Shown here piece by piece: positions 39,037 to 48,849 of a stretch of 64,000 nt of DNA. A model generated the notes under the pieces. It was not told the DNA's origin and did not search any database. It saw only the letters and a program-made list of their open reading frames with translations. The DNA is from Symsagittifera roscoffensis. Taxonomy: Eukaryota > Xenacoelomorpha > Acoela > Convolutidae. The translations under genes and the position numbers were made by a program. Numbering within the stretch: the stretch's first letter is position 1; each line of letters opens with the position of its first letter. The stretch is taken from the NCBI RefSeq assembly GCF_963678635.1, contig NC_087064.1, positions 84,377,847-84,441,846 of the forward strand, in the 5' to 3' direction.

Positions 39037-39284
39037 CTGTGGCGCTCCAACAATTGAAAAAGGTCCGCTTTGCCTGCACAGTTTGCATAGTTGTTGCCAT
39101 ATTGTATGTAATAGGTCAGATAGTACTCTATGCAGATCTTAGGCGAAGCGCTAGCTCAATGTCACCCGCTCTATTTAACCAAGATGACGATGAAAGTGTG
39201 AAAGAAACTGGTCATGCTAGACAGAGGAAAGTTGAATTGGTTGACTGTACAGACAAGGATGGTGCAACAGTCTCATCAAGCTTT
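39037..39284 (+). CDS. PRKCSH-like gene, exon with membrane span
   Basis: The only AG after the in-frame TAA is at 39035-39036, giving an exon start at 39037 in the frame of VALQQLKKVRFACTV. Ends SSSF with donor GTTAGT at 39285. Only an internal ATG (codon 41 of the exon frame) is available. Confidence 0.65.
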
Positions 39285-42200
39285 GTTAGTTTTACGCATT
39301 CAAATGTCATGTGAAAACTGGGAAGGCTCCACCACCCCATTTGAACATAACGTCGCCATTTGAACATTAAGTAATCTCAGTGCTGCTTTGTAAAAAACAC
39401 CACAAGCAATAACCTAAAGCTTTTCAAATGCTAATGAACCAAGTTTACGTCAATAATTAAATGCTCAGCTCTCAAATGCCATTGATTGATTATATCAAAA
39501 GTTTCAACTTTTTTTCGGAAAAATTCAGCCGTTTTTTGGTTTCCTTAATTTTATCAACATTTTTCCCACTATCTGTTGGCTAGGTTTTAAACGTTTTTAG
39601 ACAGTGAGTTTGCCAGTTAAGTTAAGAAAAAAAAAGTCTTTATAAAGAAAGGTTTTTTAATTTTAAAGGTCAACGACGATTATTGTGACTTTGGATGCGA
39701 TGAGCCTCTGACCTCAGCATGCAACGACCAGAAGTTCAAGTGCAGAAAGGGTCGCAAGGTCATCCCGACTTCCTTTCTTTTCGACGGTGGTAAGTGATTG
39801 CGTTTCACACAGGGCATTTGCTCTGTAATGCTAAGCCTAACAATGATAGTCACAATTTGGGAATTGTACCGCTTCCTTCAAAATTCAATCTCATGCATTA
39901 ACCGAACTGCATACTTTTTCTGAGGTTTGCTTTTTGGTGAAACTGAGAAAACTCACTTGTCAGGGCAAATGTCTTCAAGTGATACCAAGTTCGCTTCGCC
40001 TGTGTTGAATTTTTGTTTCGCACATATCTGAAACGCACACATCTGCTGTCCAAACGTCTTCCCCGTCATATTTAGCGGTAAAAAATCACAGTCACTTACC
40101 GATTCAGTATTGCCTGGCATGATAGTACTTTTGATTTTTGGCTAATTTTATTGCTGTTAGTTCGGTAATTGTTGAGTGGTTGTCAGTTTCTTTGAATTTT
40201 TTTCTTCTGTGTCAGATAGATTCGGTAGATTTTCCTTAAGATGCGTATTTTAACTTCACTTGAGATGTTATTTTCGATTTTTTTAAAATTCGTTCTAGAG
40301 ATATTAGTTTAATTGAAGACCTCTATTTACACTTGCAGAGCAACTGTCGTGTAATTAGGACTTTTTTCTGTTGAACATCTTCAAATTGTAAGAAATTGAA
40401 TTTGCCTTTTCACTGAACCGAAACAATTTCCAGACTCTTTCCCACTTAAACTAGAGGTAGCACAGTTGTCTTTGTTCTGAAGGATGGACGCCTTTCGGTG
40501 GCAGAGCCATTTCCTTTCCATCTGGGTCGGAAGCAAGATCCAGCGATTACTTAGTCAAAACTCGAAGACGACAACGTTTTTTTGACCCGGAGGCAGAGCG
40601 AGCCAGCCAACTTGTCCCCTGCCCCTACGGGTGGACTGCGGGCGGTCCTGCTCATTATGCTATCACAAGACCGAAATAAATTAACACAGTGTCGTCCAGA
40701 GCCAGCGAATCTACAGCTACTAAAACAACACGGTTGTCTTTGTTCTTTAAGTTGTGGGGTTCCAGTCTCAGCTGGAAATTGTTTTTTTTTAGTATATAAG
40801 CAATTGAAGTTTTTTCCAGGAAAAAATTGAATGGTCGGACTTAAGACTTGTTTGTCTGTCTAAGTTTTGTAGGCATAGTTTCAGTCAGTATTAGTAGCTT
40901 TACTACCCCCGCCATTATTATCTTTTTTGTTTTTTTTTTTGCTCAAAAACTATTTGGCCGAAATGGTTTCAGATTATGTTTTAGCCGTTGAGTCAACTTT
41001 ATTTGTGTCATTTGAAGGACAAAAGTTATTTTTGTTTTAAAAAAGAAATCAGGTCGTTAGTGGTGTAAAAGTGCAGTGTTGAAAAATTATCGCTCAAAGT
41101 TTTTTTGACAACAATTTTTACGAATTTTTTAATGGGCGTCTACTCATTTTTTAACGGCTCAGCGAATAATAAAAGCTTATTTAGCCTTTTAGCTTTATTC
41201 AGCTGTTGCTTCTGGTTCTCATCTGTTTTCCTAAATTGAATTTTTTTTCCAAAAAAGAAACTTGCCTGCTTGCACTGTATCGCAAGTGATGCGAAGTTTT
41301 TCCTCTTTTTGTTTGTACTATTCGAAATGAGATCGTGGTTTTAGGCGAGTTGAATGTTTAAATTTAGTGAGATACGTTTTAAGTTAGTTGCTGTTTTATT
41401 AGATGTGCCTGTCTTGAATATATCATTTTATTATATAATATGTTAGCTTTATAAGGCAGCCTGGACAGTTTTATTAGCCAAAAAGAAAATACTTCATTAT
41501 GCAGAAGCTAACAGTTTGAGTTCGTAGTCGGCTAAATATAGCAAGTAGTGACTAGCAAGCGTTATCAAATCGGAATGTTGACTTTTTTCGGGTTTTCATT
41601 TAGTGCAATAAAATCAGTTGAATCACTATGCAGCTGACTTTCTCAACTTCATGAAAAATCAAATTAAATACTGGGTGGGTACTAGTTATTAACAGGGTAG
41701 TGCCAGGGGGCACTTATCGAAGTTTTTTTTACAAAATCAGTTTTTTTCGGCTCAACTGGTGTCTGCTCAAAGACTGTCGGCCTGGTTTCCGCTTCGTAAG
41801 TTTTTTTCAATTGCTAATATGAATTTCAAACGTTTTGCTTGGCATGTTTGCGTAGAATTCCTGCTTGATAAAAACAGGTATTATGGAAGTATATGGGATT
41901 GGGTTTTTTATTTCATTTTTATTTTGAATCGCTTTGGAAAATTTTGTCTCTTTTAGTTTTTCTCAAACTTTCTACCGCCTTTTTTCAATTTTGCCTGCCT
42001 ACTCTCTTGGTCTCTTTTTGCTTTACCCTTTGTCTACAGCCTTCAAAAACTCTGTGGGGGGAATATTTGACCAATATTTTTTTCTCGTTTCCTCACAACC
42101 TGAGATTTTGGTCTCAATGAATAGAACGGATTTGAAAAGGTTGCCTCCACAAGCGTCTATGCTCAAACTGTTTTACGCATAAAATTATGGCCCTCCGAAT

Positions 42201-43952
42201 AATAAATTTTTTGATTTTTTCGACCTGTTTTTGAATCTTTTTTCAACTTCTCTCGAAAACCAACCTTCCAAACCTGAGGTTGTGGGTTCAATGGAGATGA
42301 CGGGTAGTGAGAAGCTCCGCTGCATTAGTGGCCGCTGACAATTTTTTGACATAGAAAGTTATCATCCTCGGAAAAGTCACTTTTTTGATTTTTCGAGCGT
42401 TTTCTAAATTTTATGATTTTTACCGAAAAATACCCTTCCATATCTGAGATTTTGCGTTCAATCCAAAGAACGGGTTGTGGGAAGCTCCTTTTTATGCTCG
42501 ACTACGCCTAAATTTTTTGACACAAAAAATGATGGCCATCGGAATAGTCAAAATTTTTTTCTGATTTTGGAATCTGTTTTCTCGAAAACTACCCTGCCAT
42601 ACCTGGGTTAATGGGGTCAATCGAAATTAAAGGATGGGTTAGTTTCTTCTGCATAAGCTGCAACGCCCATTTTTCTTAAAACAAACAGTTATGATTCTCG
42701 GAAAGATCAACATTTCTCGATAACTATCCGGCCAAATCTGATATCATTATTAGTTTAATCGACGACAGGTTGTTGGAAGCTTACCTATAATTGGCTACGC
42801 CTTGTATTTTTTTTTAAAAAAATTTGCCTGCAAACAAGTGAAATTTTTCAATCGAGAAATCCGATTTTGGTAATATTTTTTACTTAAGCGGCCACGACCT
42901 GCTTCTAGCAGAAAAAACTTACGAATTTCGAAAATAAGCTTCTAAATTTCGACCGTTTTTAGAAACTTCTCGGATTTTCTTAAAAATTACTCTATCAAAT
43001 CTCATTTTTCTGGCAGAAGTGGCTATTCTTAATTTTTTCACTTTTTTTACTAGAGAAACAAATAAGGTTTTGGGCAAAGTCCAAGTTTTTGAAATTGAGC
43101 TTTTCGTCCCGCATCAGTATAGCAAATTTAGAAATATCAAACACGTACCTCCAACTTTAGCGAAATTCTTGGTTCCCACACATACGAAAGTCTTGGCTCA
43201 CCTAGTTTTTTCAACATTTTCTTTTTTTTTTCGATATACTTTTTATGATTGTGTTGCATCGCAAGTGATGCGAAGCTCTGCTTCGGCTCTGTCATTTTTT
43301 CAAAGCTTCTGTTTTTTCCGCTATTGTGAAACAAGATTCCTTTGTCACTTTTTATTTGTGAAACTTTGACTCATTGCTTGTATTTGTTAATAATCAAAAG
43401 TTAAGCTATCTGTAGAATGCAAACAGTAAAGCAAGGTGTGATTCTTTAAATTGTTTCATGCATGATTTTGAAATTAGTTTTTTTCAGAAACGTGTTCGGC
43501 TTACTTACAATGTCAGATTTTCACATCATTTTGCGAGTTTTGCTCATTTTTGTTTTGATAAGGTTGTTATGCTAGGTTTTGCCTATTCGTACAGCTTTAT
43601 CGGGAAAGATTTCACTTGCAAGTTAGATCATATGAAGGACTTGTGAACTAAAGTTCCCGAGAAATGGCGGAAAATTAAAAGCAGCTCAAAAGTTACGCTG
43701 TCTGGTTTATTTCTCTGGTAAATTGATACAGATATACTAGCCAATATTTATGCAGTGCTCTTAACGCGACAGTGGTTGGGGATATTTTGTTCATTTTTGG
43801 TTGATACTTCAGTATGTGACTGCTGCGATGGATCAGATGAACCGGGCATACTTTTTGACCAAGTGACTCCGCACGAAAGTCTCAAAGATGAACAGACAAA
43901 CTCTGTGCACAATAGAAAAACTCATCTATTTCCTTGTACCGATATATGCTAA
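39037..43952 (+). CDS. type II membrane protein with PRKCSH-like (glucosidase II beta N-terminal) domain
   Basis: Three exons (39037-39284, 39669-39789, 43813-43952) join in phase to ~168 aa. Residues ~11-33 are one membrane span (FACTVCIVVAILYVIGQIVL) after a short basic N-terminus. The lumenal part then matches the N-terminal Cys-rich LDL-A-like pair of glucosidase II beta: VNDDYCD..CDEP..AC and FDGVCDCCDGSDEPG. The whole C-terminal part of glucosidase II beta (coiled coil, MRH lectin domain, HDEL) is absent, so this is a stand-alone membrane-anchored version. The first calcium motif is shortened (CDFGCDEP rather than CDCKDGSDEP). No in-frame ATG precedes the membrane span: the frame opens at a stop (39033-39035), so the true start lies in an unseen exon or is non-AUG. 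Secretory-pathway function is inferred from the domain. Confidence 0.72.
39669..39789 (+). CDS. PRKCSH-like gene, first Cys-rich module
   Basis: Acceptor TTTTAAAG at 39661-39668. Encodes VNDDYCDFGCDEPLTSACND and KFKCRKGRKVIPTSFLFDG; donor GTAAGT at 39790, phase 1. Confidence 0.78.
40440..41040 (+). mobile_element. SINE-like copies in the 4-kb intron
   Basis: Two related heads share TTGTCTTTGTTCT (near 40467 and 40735); the second leads into GGGGTTCCAGTCTCAGC, a B-box-like motif, and TTGTTTTTTTTTAG. The body ends with CTATTTGGCCGAAATGG and ATGTTTTAGCCGTTGAGTCA, diverged from the copies at 8300 and 17560. Boundaries approximate. Confidence 0.4.
41960..43000. repeat. diverged ~165-bp tandem repeat in the PRKCSH-like intron
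   Basis: Units share CTCGAAAAC.ACC.TTCC, A.ATCTGAGATTTTG.GTTCAAT, AGAACGGGTTGTGGGAAGCTCC and TTTTTTGACA.A.AAA, with anchors near 42252, 42423, 42582 and 42716. The period is about 130-170 bp with heavy divergence. The same units recur at 46680-47880. Confidence 0.65.
43255..43300. repeat. dispersed hairpin motif (satellite-related)
   Basis: TGCATCGCAAGTGATGCGAAG..CTGCTTCGG..CTGTC resembles 48176-48213, 24396-24436 and 41278-41300, and the GTATCGCAAATGTAGCGATCG core of the 170.7-bp satellite. The core can fold through GCGAAG/CTTCGC. Probably the end of a dispersed element. Confidence 0.5.
43813..43952 (+). CDS. PRKCSH-like gene, second Cys-rich module and stop
   Basis: Acceptor ACTTCAG at 43806-43812. 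Joining to 39789 gives FDGVCDCCDGSDEPG, the diagnostic motif; the exon ends LFPCTDIC and TAA at 43950-43952. The intron before it is 4.0 kb of repeats. Confidence 0.75.
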
Positions 43953-44230
43953 CAAAATGTATCTCCAATTATTGCAATTATTGTGCTGTACATTTTTAAT
44001 AATTGATTGTTTTTATGTTGGACAATTATTATAAATCAGATTTTGATGTTCTGGTATTTGGATTTTTTGTTTATTTTCCTTTCTGTGATTTTATTTCTAG
44101 AAAGTTAACTTGAGAAGAAAGCAAAAACAACGTTGCTTTAAGGAAGACAGAAGTGCTAAAGGTGTAGATAGGTTCACCGTTCTTACCGAAACGTAAGCTT
44201 TTCAGACCATCAATTTATAGAGAGCCAAAT
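43953..44230 (+). promoter_or_regulatory. short intergenic region with strong splice acceptor
   Basis: Only 278 bp separate the PRKCSH-like stop from the next start. A long pyrimidine tract ends in TTTCTAG at 44094-44100, 130 bp before the ATG at 44231, and no AATAAA is seen between the genes. The site is either a 5' UTR intron acceptor or a trans-splice site. Confidence 0.5.
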
Positions 44231-45556
44231 ATGAATGTGGAGGATTTGGTCAACAATAACTTGTCAAGCTACTTAAGCCGGAGTCCGGCACTGCGAGCAA
44301 TTTTTCTAGATGAATCCGATCCAGATCAATCAGGTGATAGTGTTTCAAAAGTGGATGAAAACAACAATGTGATCGAAAGGAAAGACTTAAACAACAACTT
44401 CCCTGCTGATTTGCATGTTGATAAAGAATACAGAACTGAAATTGAACTGTCGTCAAAATGTAACAAAAGTGAATCTACGCTTGAACGTGATTTTAGCCAG
44501 ATAATCGATGCAAAAATATATGGCCATGACGATAGGATTGAAGTTCCTGCAGTTTTCAATCAAAATAGTGCAATTTGTCGTAAGAGGTTTGCAGCAACAG
44601 CATCAGAACAGAGTAATTTAAGCTGCATAGGGGATGCTTCGGTCAAAGAAGAATTAAAGAACGAGTTTAAAAACAAAGCCCATGAATTGCAGAGCAATTC
44701 TACTTTGGTAGGATCAGTTGTAAGTAGCAAAGAAACTATACCAGAAGTTCTTGAAGTCATTGAAAAATGCGTCAAATTAGATCATTGTTACACTAAACCA
44801 GAGTTTGGTTTCGCATTGGGGTCTCTTCCTACCGTTGGAAAAGAGGAAATTATAGAAGTTTTTTTGAAGGACGTCCCACGAATTAATTCAGTTGAACGTG
44901 ACTATCTAAGTATGTTGCAAGAGCCAAAATTATTGCCACTCTGTTTGAACTTAGATGAAAAGATGAGAATAGCGAAGCTTAAATACCAAATAGGTGATGT
45001 AGTTTTTGTAAAGTTCAAAGCAACAATTAGCAACGTAGTTGAATGTCTAATCGAAGATGTTGCTCCTCATTTACGCGCTTGTTACTTGATTTCTGTCCTA
45101 AATTCGGACTCGGATAAACAATGGATTCCAGAAAGCGCTGTTGTCAAGAAAAAGAAAAAATCTCCGCCCAGGATGATCACTGTTCCTGGTAGCTTTGTAA
45201 GCGATGTGGCAGTTCAAGTTGAACTTATTTTGACAAAAGATTTCCAAGTTTTACACTACCATAAGCGAGCAGAGGAGTTTGACGAGGAAAACTTGATGGA
45301 TAATGATCGTCAAATTGAAGCTGAAAGCTGTGGAGGCTTTGGAAATCTACCTAAAATTTCTAGTCCAAGTAAAGCCAGACCTAATAGAGTTCCATATGGG
45401 TGGAAAAGGGAAAAAATTTCTCGTAAAGAAGCAGAAACTGAAACTGAAGATATAAGTTTGCTGCTGATGTTAAAGTACCAAGAAGATATCTTTGGTATGA
45501 ACTATGTGCAAAAATTGACTATAAATGGAATGGAATTAGACGTAAATGAGCTCTAG
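44231..45556 (+). CDS. 441-aa single-exon protein with Tudor-like domain
   Basis: Intronless ATG-to-TAG frame, 441 aa, no signal peptide or membrane span. Residues 1-200 are acidic, Asn/Ser/Glu-rich and probably disordered. Residues ~249-305 look like a Tudor or chromo-barrel fold: KYQIGDVVFVKF, then LIEDV, CYLISVL and a closing DKQWIPESAV (compare the W-V-P-E-S ending of such barrels). A KKKKKSPPR cluster (306-314) resembles a nuclear localisation signal. Residues 386-399 (RVPYGWKREKISRK) recall the start of a methyl-CpG-binding domain but the rest does not follow. A chromatin or RNA-granule reader role is an inference from the barrel only. I do not recognise the orthologue. It starts 278 bp after the PRKCSH-like gene on the same strand. 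Confidence 0.7.
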   Translation: MNVEDLVNNNLSSYLSRSPALRAIFLDESDPDQSGDSVSKVDENNNVIERKDLNNNFPADLHVDKEYRTEIELSSKCNKSESTLERDFSQIIDAKIYGHDDRIEVPAVFNQNSAICRKRFAATASEQSNLSCIGDASVKEELKNEFKNKAHELQSNSTLVGSVVSSKETIPEVLEVIEKCVKLDHCYTKPEFGFALGSLPTVGKEEIIEVFLKDVPRINSVERDYLSMLQEPKLLPLCLNLDEKMRIAKLKYQIGDVVFVKFKATISNVVECLIEDVAPHLRACYLISVLNSDSDKQWIPESAVVKKKKKSPPRMITVPGSFVSDVAVQVELILTKDFQVLHYHKRAEEFDEENLMDNDRQIEAESCGGFGNLPKISSPSKARPNRVPYGWKREKISRKEAETETEDISLLLMLKYQEDIFGMNYVQKLTINGMELDVNEL

Positions 45557-45706
45557 TTGAGACAGCTTATCCGACTGATTCAAATTGTAGTTGCAATATT
45601 AGATAGCATCCTGTAGCTTTCTGTAGTTTTTTTGCTTACATTTAATATAGATATATCAGATACGTTTAGATAAACGATAAATTTTACTTTAATTCACAAT
45701 CGTGAT

Positions 45707-46060
45707 CAGGGGCGGATCTATGATTTTCTCAAAGGGGCGTATTTTCAAAAAATATTTCGTCGAACTTTTTTTTAGGTCAAACAAGTTGATTTTCTGAGCT
45801 TTCCTAAATTATAATAAAGAACTCATTTTTACCAAAATTTTTGTGCCGGAGACATGTTTTGAAAAAAAAAACAGGCCAAAAAATGCGTTTTCTAGGCTTG
45901 TTTGGAAATTTTTGACCATAAAGTTTTTTTCTGCGCTCGCTCCCCCATCAAAATTAGTATATATTATGGCGCCAAAGGCATCTTTAGAAGAATTTTAGGG
46001 TCCGTCACCAGAAATGGATACCTCAAAATAGTATAAAGGGCAAAACCTTTTGGTTGGCAG
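45707..46060. repeat. dispersed repeat C, copy 2, with DNA-transposon-like end
   Basis: Begins CAGGGGCGGATCTATGATTT, a style of terminus common in non-autonomous hAT-like elements, and shares 45925-46060 with 9655-9800. A matching inverted end was not found, so the class is uncertain. Confidence 0.45.
45813..45818 (+). terminator. poly(A) signal for the Tudor-like gene
   Basis: AATAAA 257 bp after the stop codon. Assigned by position. Confidence 0.5.
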
Positions 46061-46169
46061 GGGGCGATTAGCAAGCTCATCAAACCAGAATATAGACTTT
46101 TTTCGTGTTAGCAACTTGTTTAAGAGAATCACTTGTATCATGGCTTATAAGGAATTCAAACTTCCATGC

Positions 46170-46560
46170 CTTTCCGGCCAACTCAGCCTGGAGGCAACGA
46201 ATAAGCCTGGGACGGCAAAGGTCCTGGGTGCGAATCTGACCAGTAACAATTTTTTTATCAATCAGGAATCATTGGGTTTCAAATAAAACAGGTCAATTAT
46301 TTGTCTGTTTATCTGTCGGTCGTGGGCTTAGTTGCCACATACTGGAATCATTTTTTTGCTGCGCACATTTTTTGTCAATGATGCTTTTAGTGCTTGGTTT
46401 ATTCCTTCAATTTGTAATTTTTGATACCTTGACTTAGTATTTCCTGCTTTGTTATTTTGTTTCGCAATAAAAAATTTCTCGGCCCAAATTATTTCGACCT
46501 ATTTTTTGTCGGCTTAATGATTTAATTTTGAGTTGTTTCAATGTAAACTTAATTTCAACA
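46170..46560 (+). mobile_element. tRNA-derived SINE-like element
   Basis: Head CTGGGACGGCAAAGGTCCTG then GGTGCGAATCT (degenerate B box), a poly-T step, TTTCAAATAAAACAGGTCAA and TTTGTCTG..TGTCGG. The body ends CTCGGCCCAAATTATTTCGA and GTCGGCTTAATGA. It parallels the copy at 8300-8660 over head and body. Confidence 0.5.
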
Positions 46561-46679
46561 CTCCCCTCCGCTTTTTTCAAATTGGTTGTATGTTTACCAA
46601 TCCGTTTGTTGAAAAAAAAAACTTTTCAAACAAAGGTATCAATTGAATGACCGCCTATTCCCCGTGTGCCTGCATACTT

Positions 46680-47880
46680 CCCTGTAGTCTCTTTTCACTT
46701 GACTCATCTGTCTACAGCCTTCAAAAAAGTATTGACCCATATTTGTTTTTTTTTCTTTTTCTCGAAAACGTCTCGGCCCAAATTAATTCGACCTATTTTT
46801 TATCGGCTTAATGATTTAGTTTTACCGGCTTAATGATTTAACCCCCTCGCAAATCTCAGTTTTTGATTTGAACGGATGAAACGATTTGGAAAAGATCCCT
46901 GCATAAGCGGCTACAACCAAACTTTTTTACACATTAATATATGACTCTAGGAATAGTCAATTTTTGATTTTCGGTCGTTTTGTGTTTTTTTTTACTTTTC
47001 TCGAAAACGAACGTTTCAAATTTGAGTTTTTGGTTTCAGTGGAGATAACGGGCAGTGGGAGGCACAAGTACCATAGGGTTCACTCCCAAAGTTTTTTTAC
47101 AGAAAGTTAATGGCCCTCGGAACAGTCAACTTTTTTAATTGATCATTTTTTAATAAACGTTTTGAATATTCTCGAAAACTACTTTGTCATATCTGAGATT
47201 TTGGGTTCTGAGATTTTTGTGAGAAGCCAAAATCTCAGATATGGCAAAGTTTCAGTTGTGAGAAGCGCATTTGGCATGCAAATATGCCAAAAAAGAACTA
47301 CGTTACCAAATCTGGTGTTTTGGCTACAATCATCATAACAGAGTGCATGAATGTTTTCTGCTAAGCGACTGCGTCCTATTTTTCACGCAAAAATCTATGA
47401 TTTTCGGAAATATCAATTTTTTGATTCGTCTACAGTTTTTTGGAGTTTTTAAATTTTTTATGCCAAATCTGATGTCATAGGTTTTAATCATAACAACAGG
47501 TTGTTATAAGCCTGGCCTTGTAATTGGTTATGCCCACTTTGATTAAGAAAAAAATAATGGCCTTCAAACAAGTAAAAATTAAGAAATTTTGACAGTTTCT
47601 TAGAAACTTTTTGACTTTACACGAAAACTAGCGTGCCAGTTTTCAGTTTGTATTCAATTGAGAAAAGCAATTTTGGGAATCTTTTGTGCTTAAGTTGCCA
47701 CAACATGCTTTTATAGAAAAAAGTTATGGATTTGAACAGTTTTTTGACCGTTTTTTAGGACTTATGACCGTTTGCTAGAAACTTTTCTTTATTCTCTTAT
47801 TTATATTTAACAATCAAATCTGAGATGAAAAGTTCAGTTGAAATAAACCTTTGCAATAATTGTTCCTGCAGAAGCGTCGA
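46680..47880. repeat. diverged ~165-bp tandem repeat, second locus
   Basis: Same unit as at 41960-43000: CTCGAAAAC, AAATCTGAG.TTTT, GGAGATAACGGGCAGTGGGA, CCCTCGGAA.AGTCAA. A short inverted piece around 47185-47250 repeats AAATCTCAGATATGGCAAAG in opposite orientation, suggesting a local rearrangement. Confidence 0.6.
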
Positions 47881-48222
47881 ATTCTTAATTTTTTGAAGAG
47901 AATGTAATTTCCCTTGTGAAAATTGATTTATCTCATAAAATTTTTATTCTCTTATTACAGAGAAACAATAAAACTTTTGAGCAAAGACCAATTTTTGAAA
48001 TCACATTTTTTGTGCCGCATCTGTCAAGTAAATTCAATCAATGTCATAAACGTACCTCCAGCTTTAGCTGGGCCCCTTAGTGGTTTTTATCGAGACAGGA
48101 AAATTTTGTTTCATGTAGTTTTTTTCAACATATAAAATTTGTTCGACCTTTGTATTTTTTTATGTTTGTGTTGTATCGCAATTGGTGCGAGGCTCCGCTT
48201 CGCCTCTGCGTTGGTATTCAGG

Positions 48223-48700
48223 TTCATTGAACGTAGCAAAGACTCTTATATAGGTCTTGGTGTTTTTATTTTTTTTATGAAAGAACTTACAATGCTAGCA
48301 ACTACAGATTTGCATTGATAGATATTAACGCATGTATGAATGCACTTCGGCTTAAAATCTCTTCTTGAGTTCAGTTCAAAAATCATTGGCTTAAACTAGT
48401 TAAACTGCGCACTTCAGTTACCAAGGGGGATGGCGCGAAATCACGTGAATGACATCTAGTTCCGAAAACGGATTTTAATTTTAAGATATCCCAGCGCAAT
48501 CAAACTTCTTCGTATTGATCCAACTTTCTCAAATTAAGTTAATTTCATCGGAAAAGGGTCAATTGTGAATTCGTCTTGAAATTCGAACTGCATTGCACCA
48601 TATAGTTTTACTAAGAAGTTCGCAAATTAAAGTTTTTCCAACTCTTAACTAGACTTTTACTGTGTGCCTGCGTTCATTGACTCTTTTCCAACTGCATGTT
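48223..48700 (+). mobile_element. HINE/MITE-like element next to the 97-bp satellite
   Basis: 5' TTCATTGAACGTAG..AAGACTC and TTATATAGGTCTTGG; interior CACGTGAATGACATCTAG; 3' motif CGTTCATTGACTCTT (48671-48685) and an imperfect hairpin CCAAC..GTTAG. Preceded at 48176 by the satellite-related TATCGCAATTGGTGCGAGGC motif. Confidence 0.7.
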
Positions 48701-48849
48701 AGCTGTGTGTTTATCTTAAATCGCCCAAGGCTTTTGCTTGTTGGCTTTATACCTTGAGCCTTAATTCTCTTGGGAGATGAATTCCATTCATTTGGCCGTA
48801 GCCGATCCCATCTTCAGGGGGCGGATGACGTTGGGAGCCCTGCGGCGAT

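Larger units (their letters stand above)
45557..48849. other. intergenic repeats between last gene and 97-bp satellite
   Basis: No coding region supported. It contains dispersed repeat C (45707-46060), a SINE-like element (46170-46560), diverged tandem units (46680-47880), the hairpin motif at 48176 and a HINE/MITE-like element (48223-48700). The 48790-48880 stretch is GC-rich and unique in this window, directly abutting the satellite. Confidence 0.6.

Noticed and set aside
45389-45450. Methyl-CpG-binding domain at the C-terminus of the Tudor-like protein
   Set aside because: Only the opening VPYGWKREKISRK is similar; the following residues do not match the domain and the protein ends too soon.
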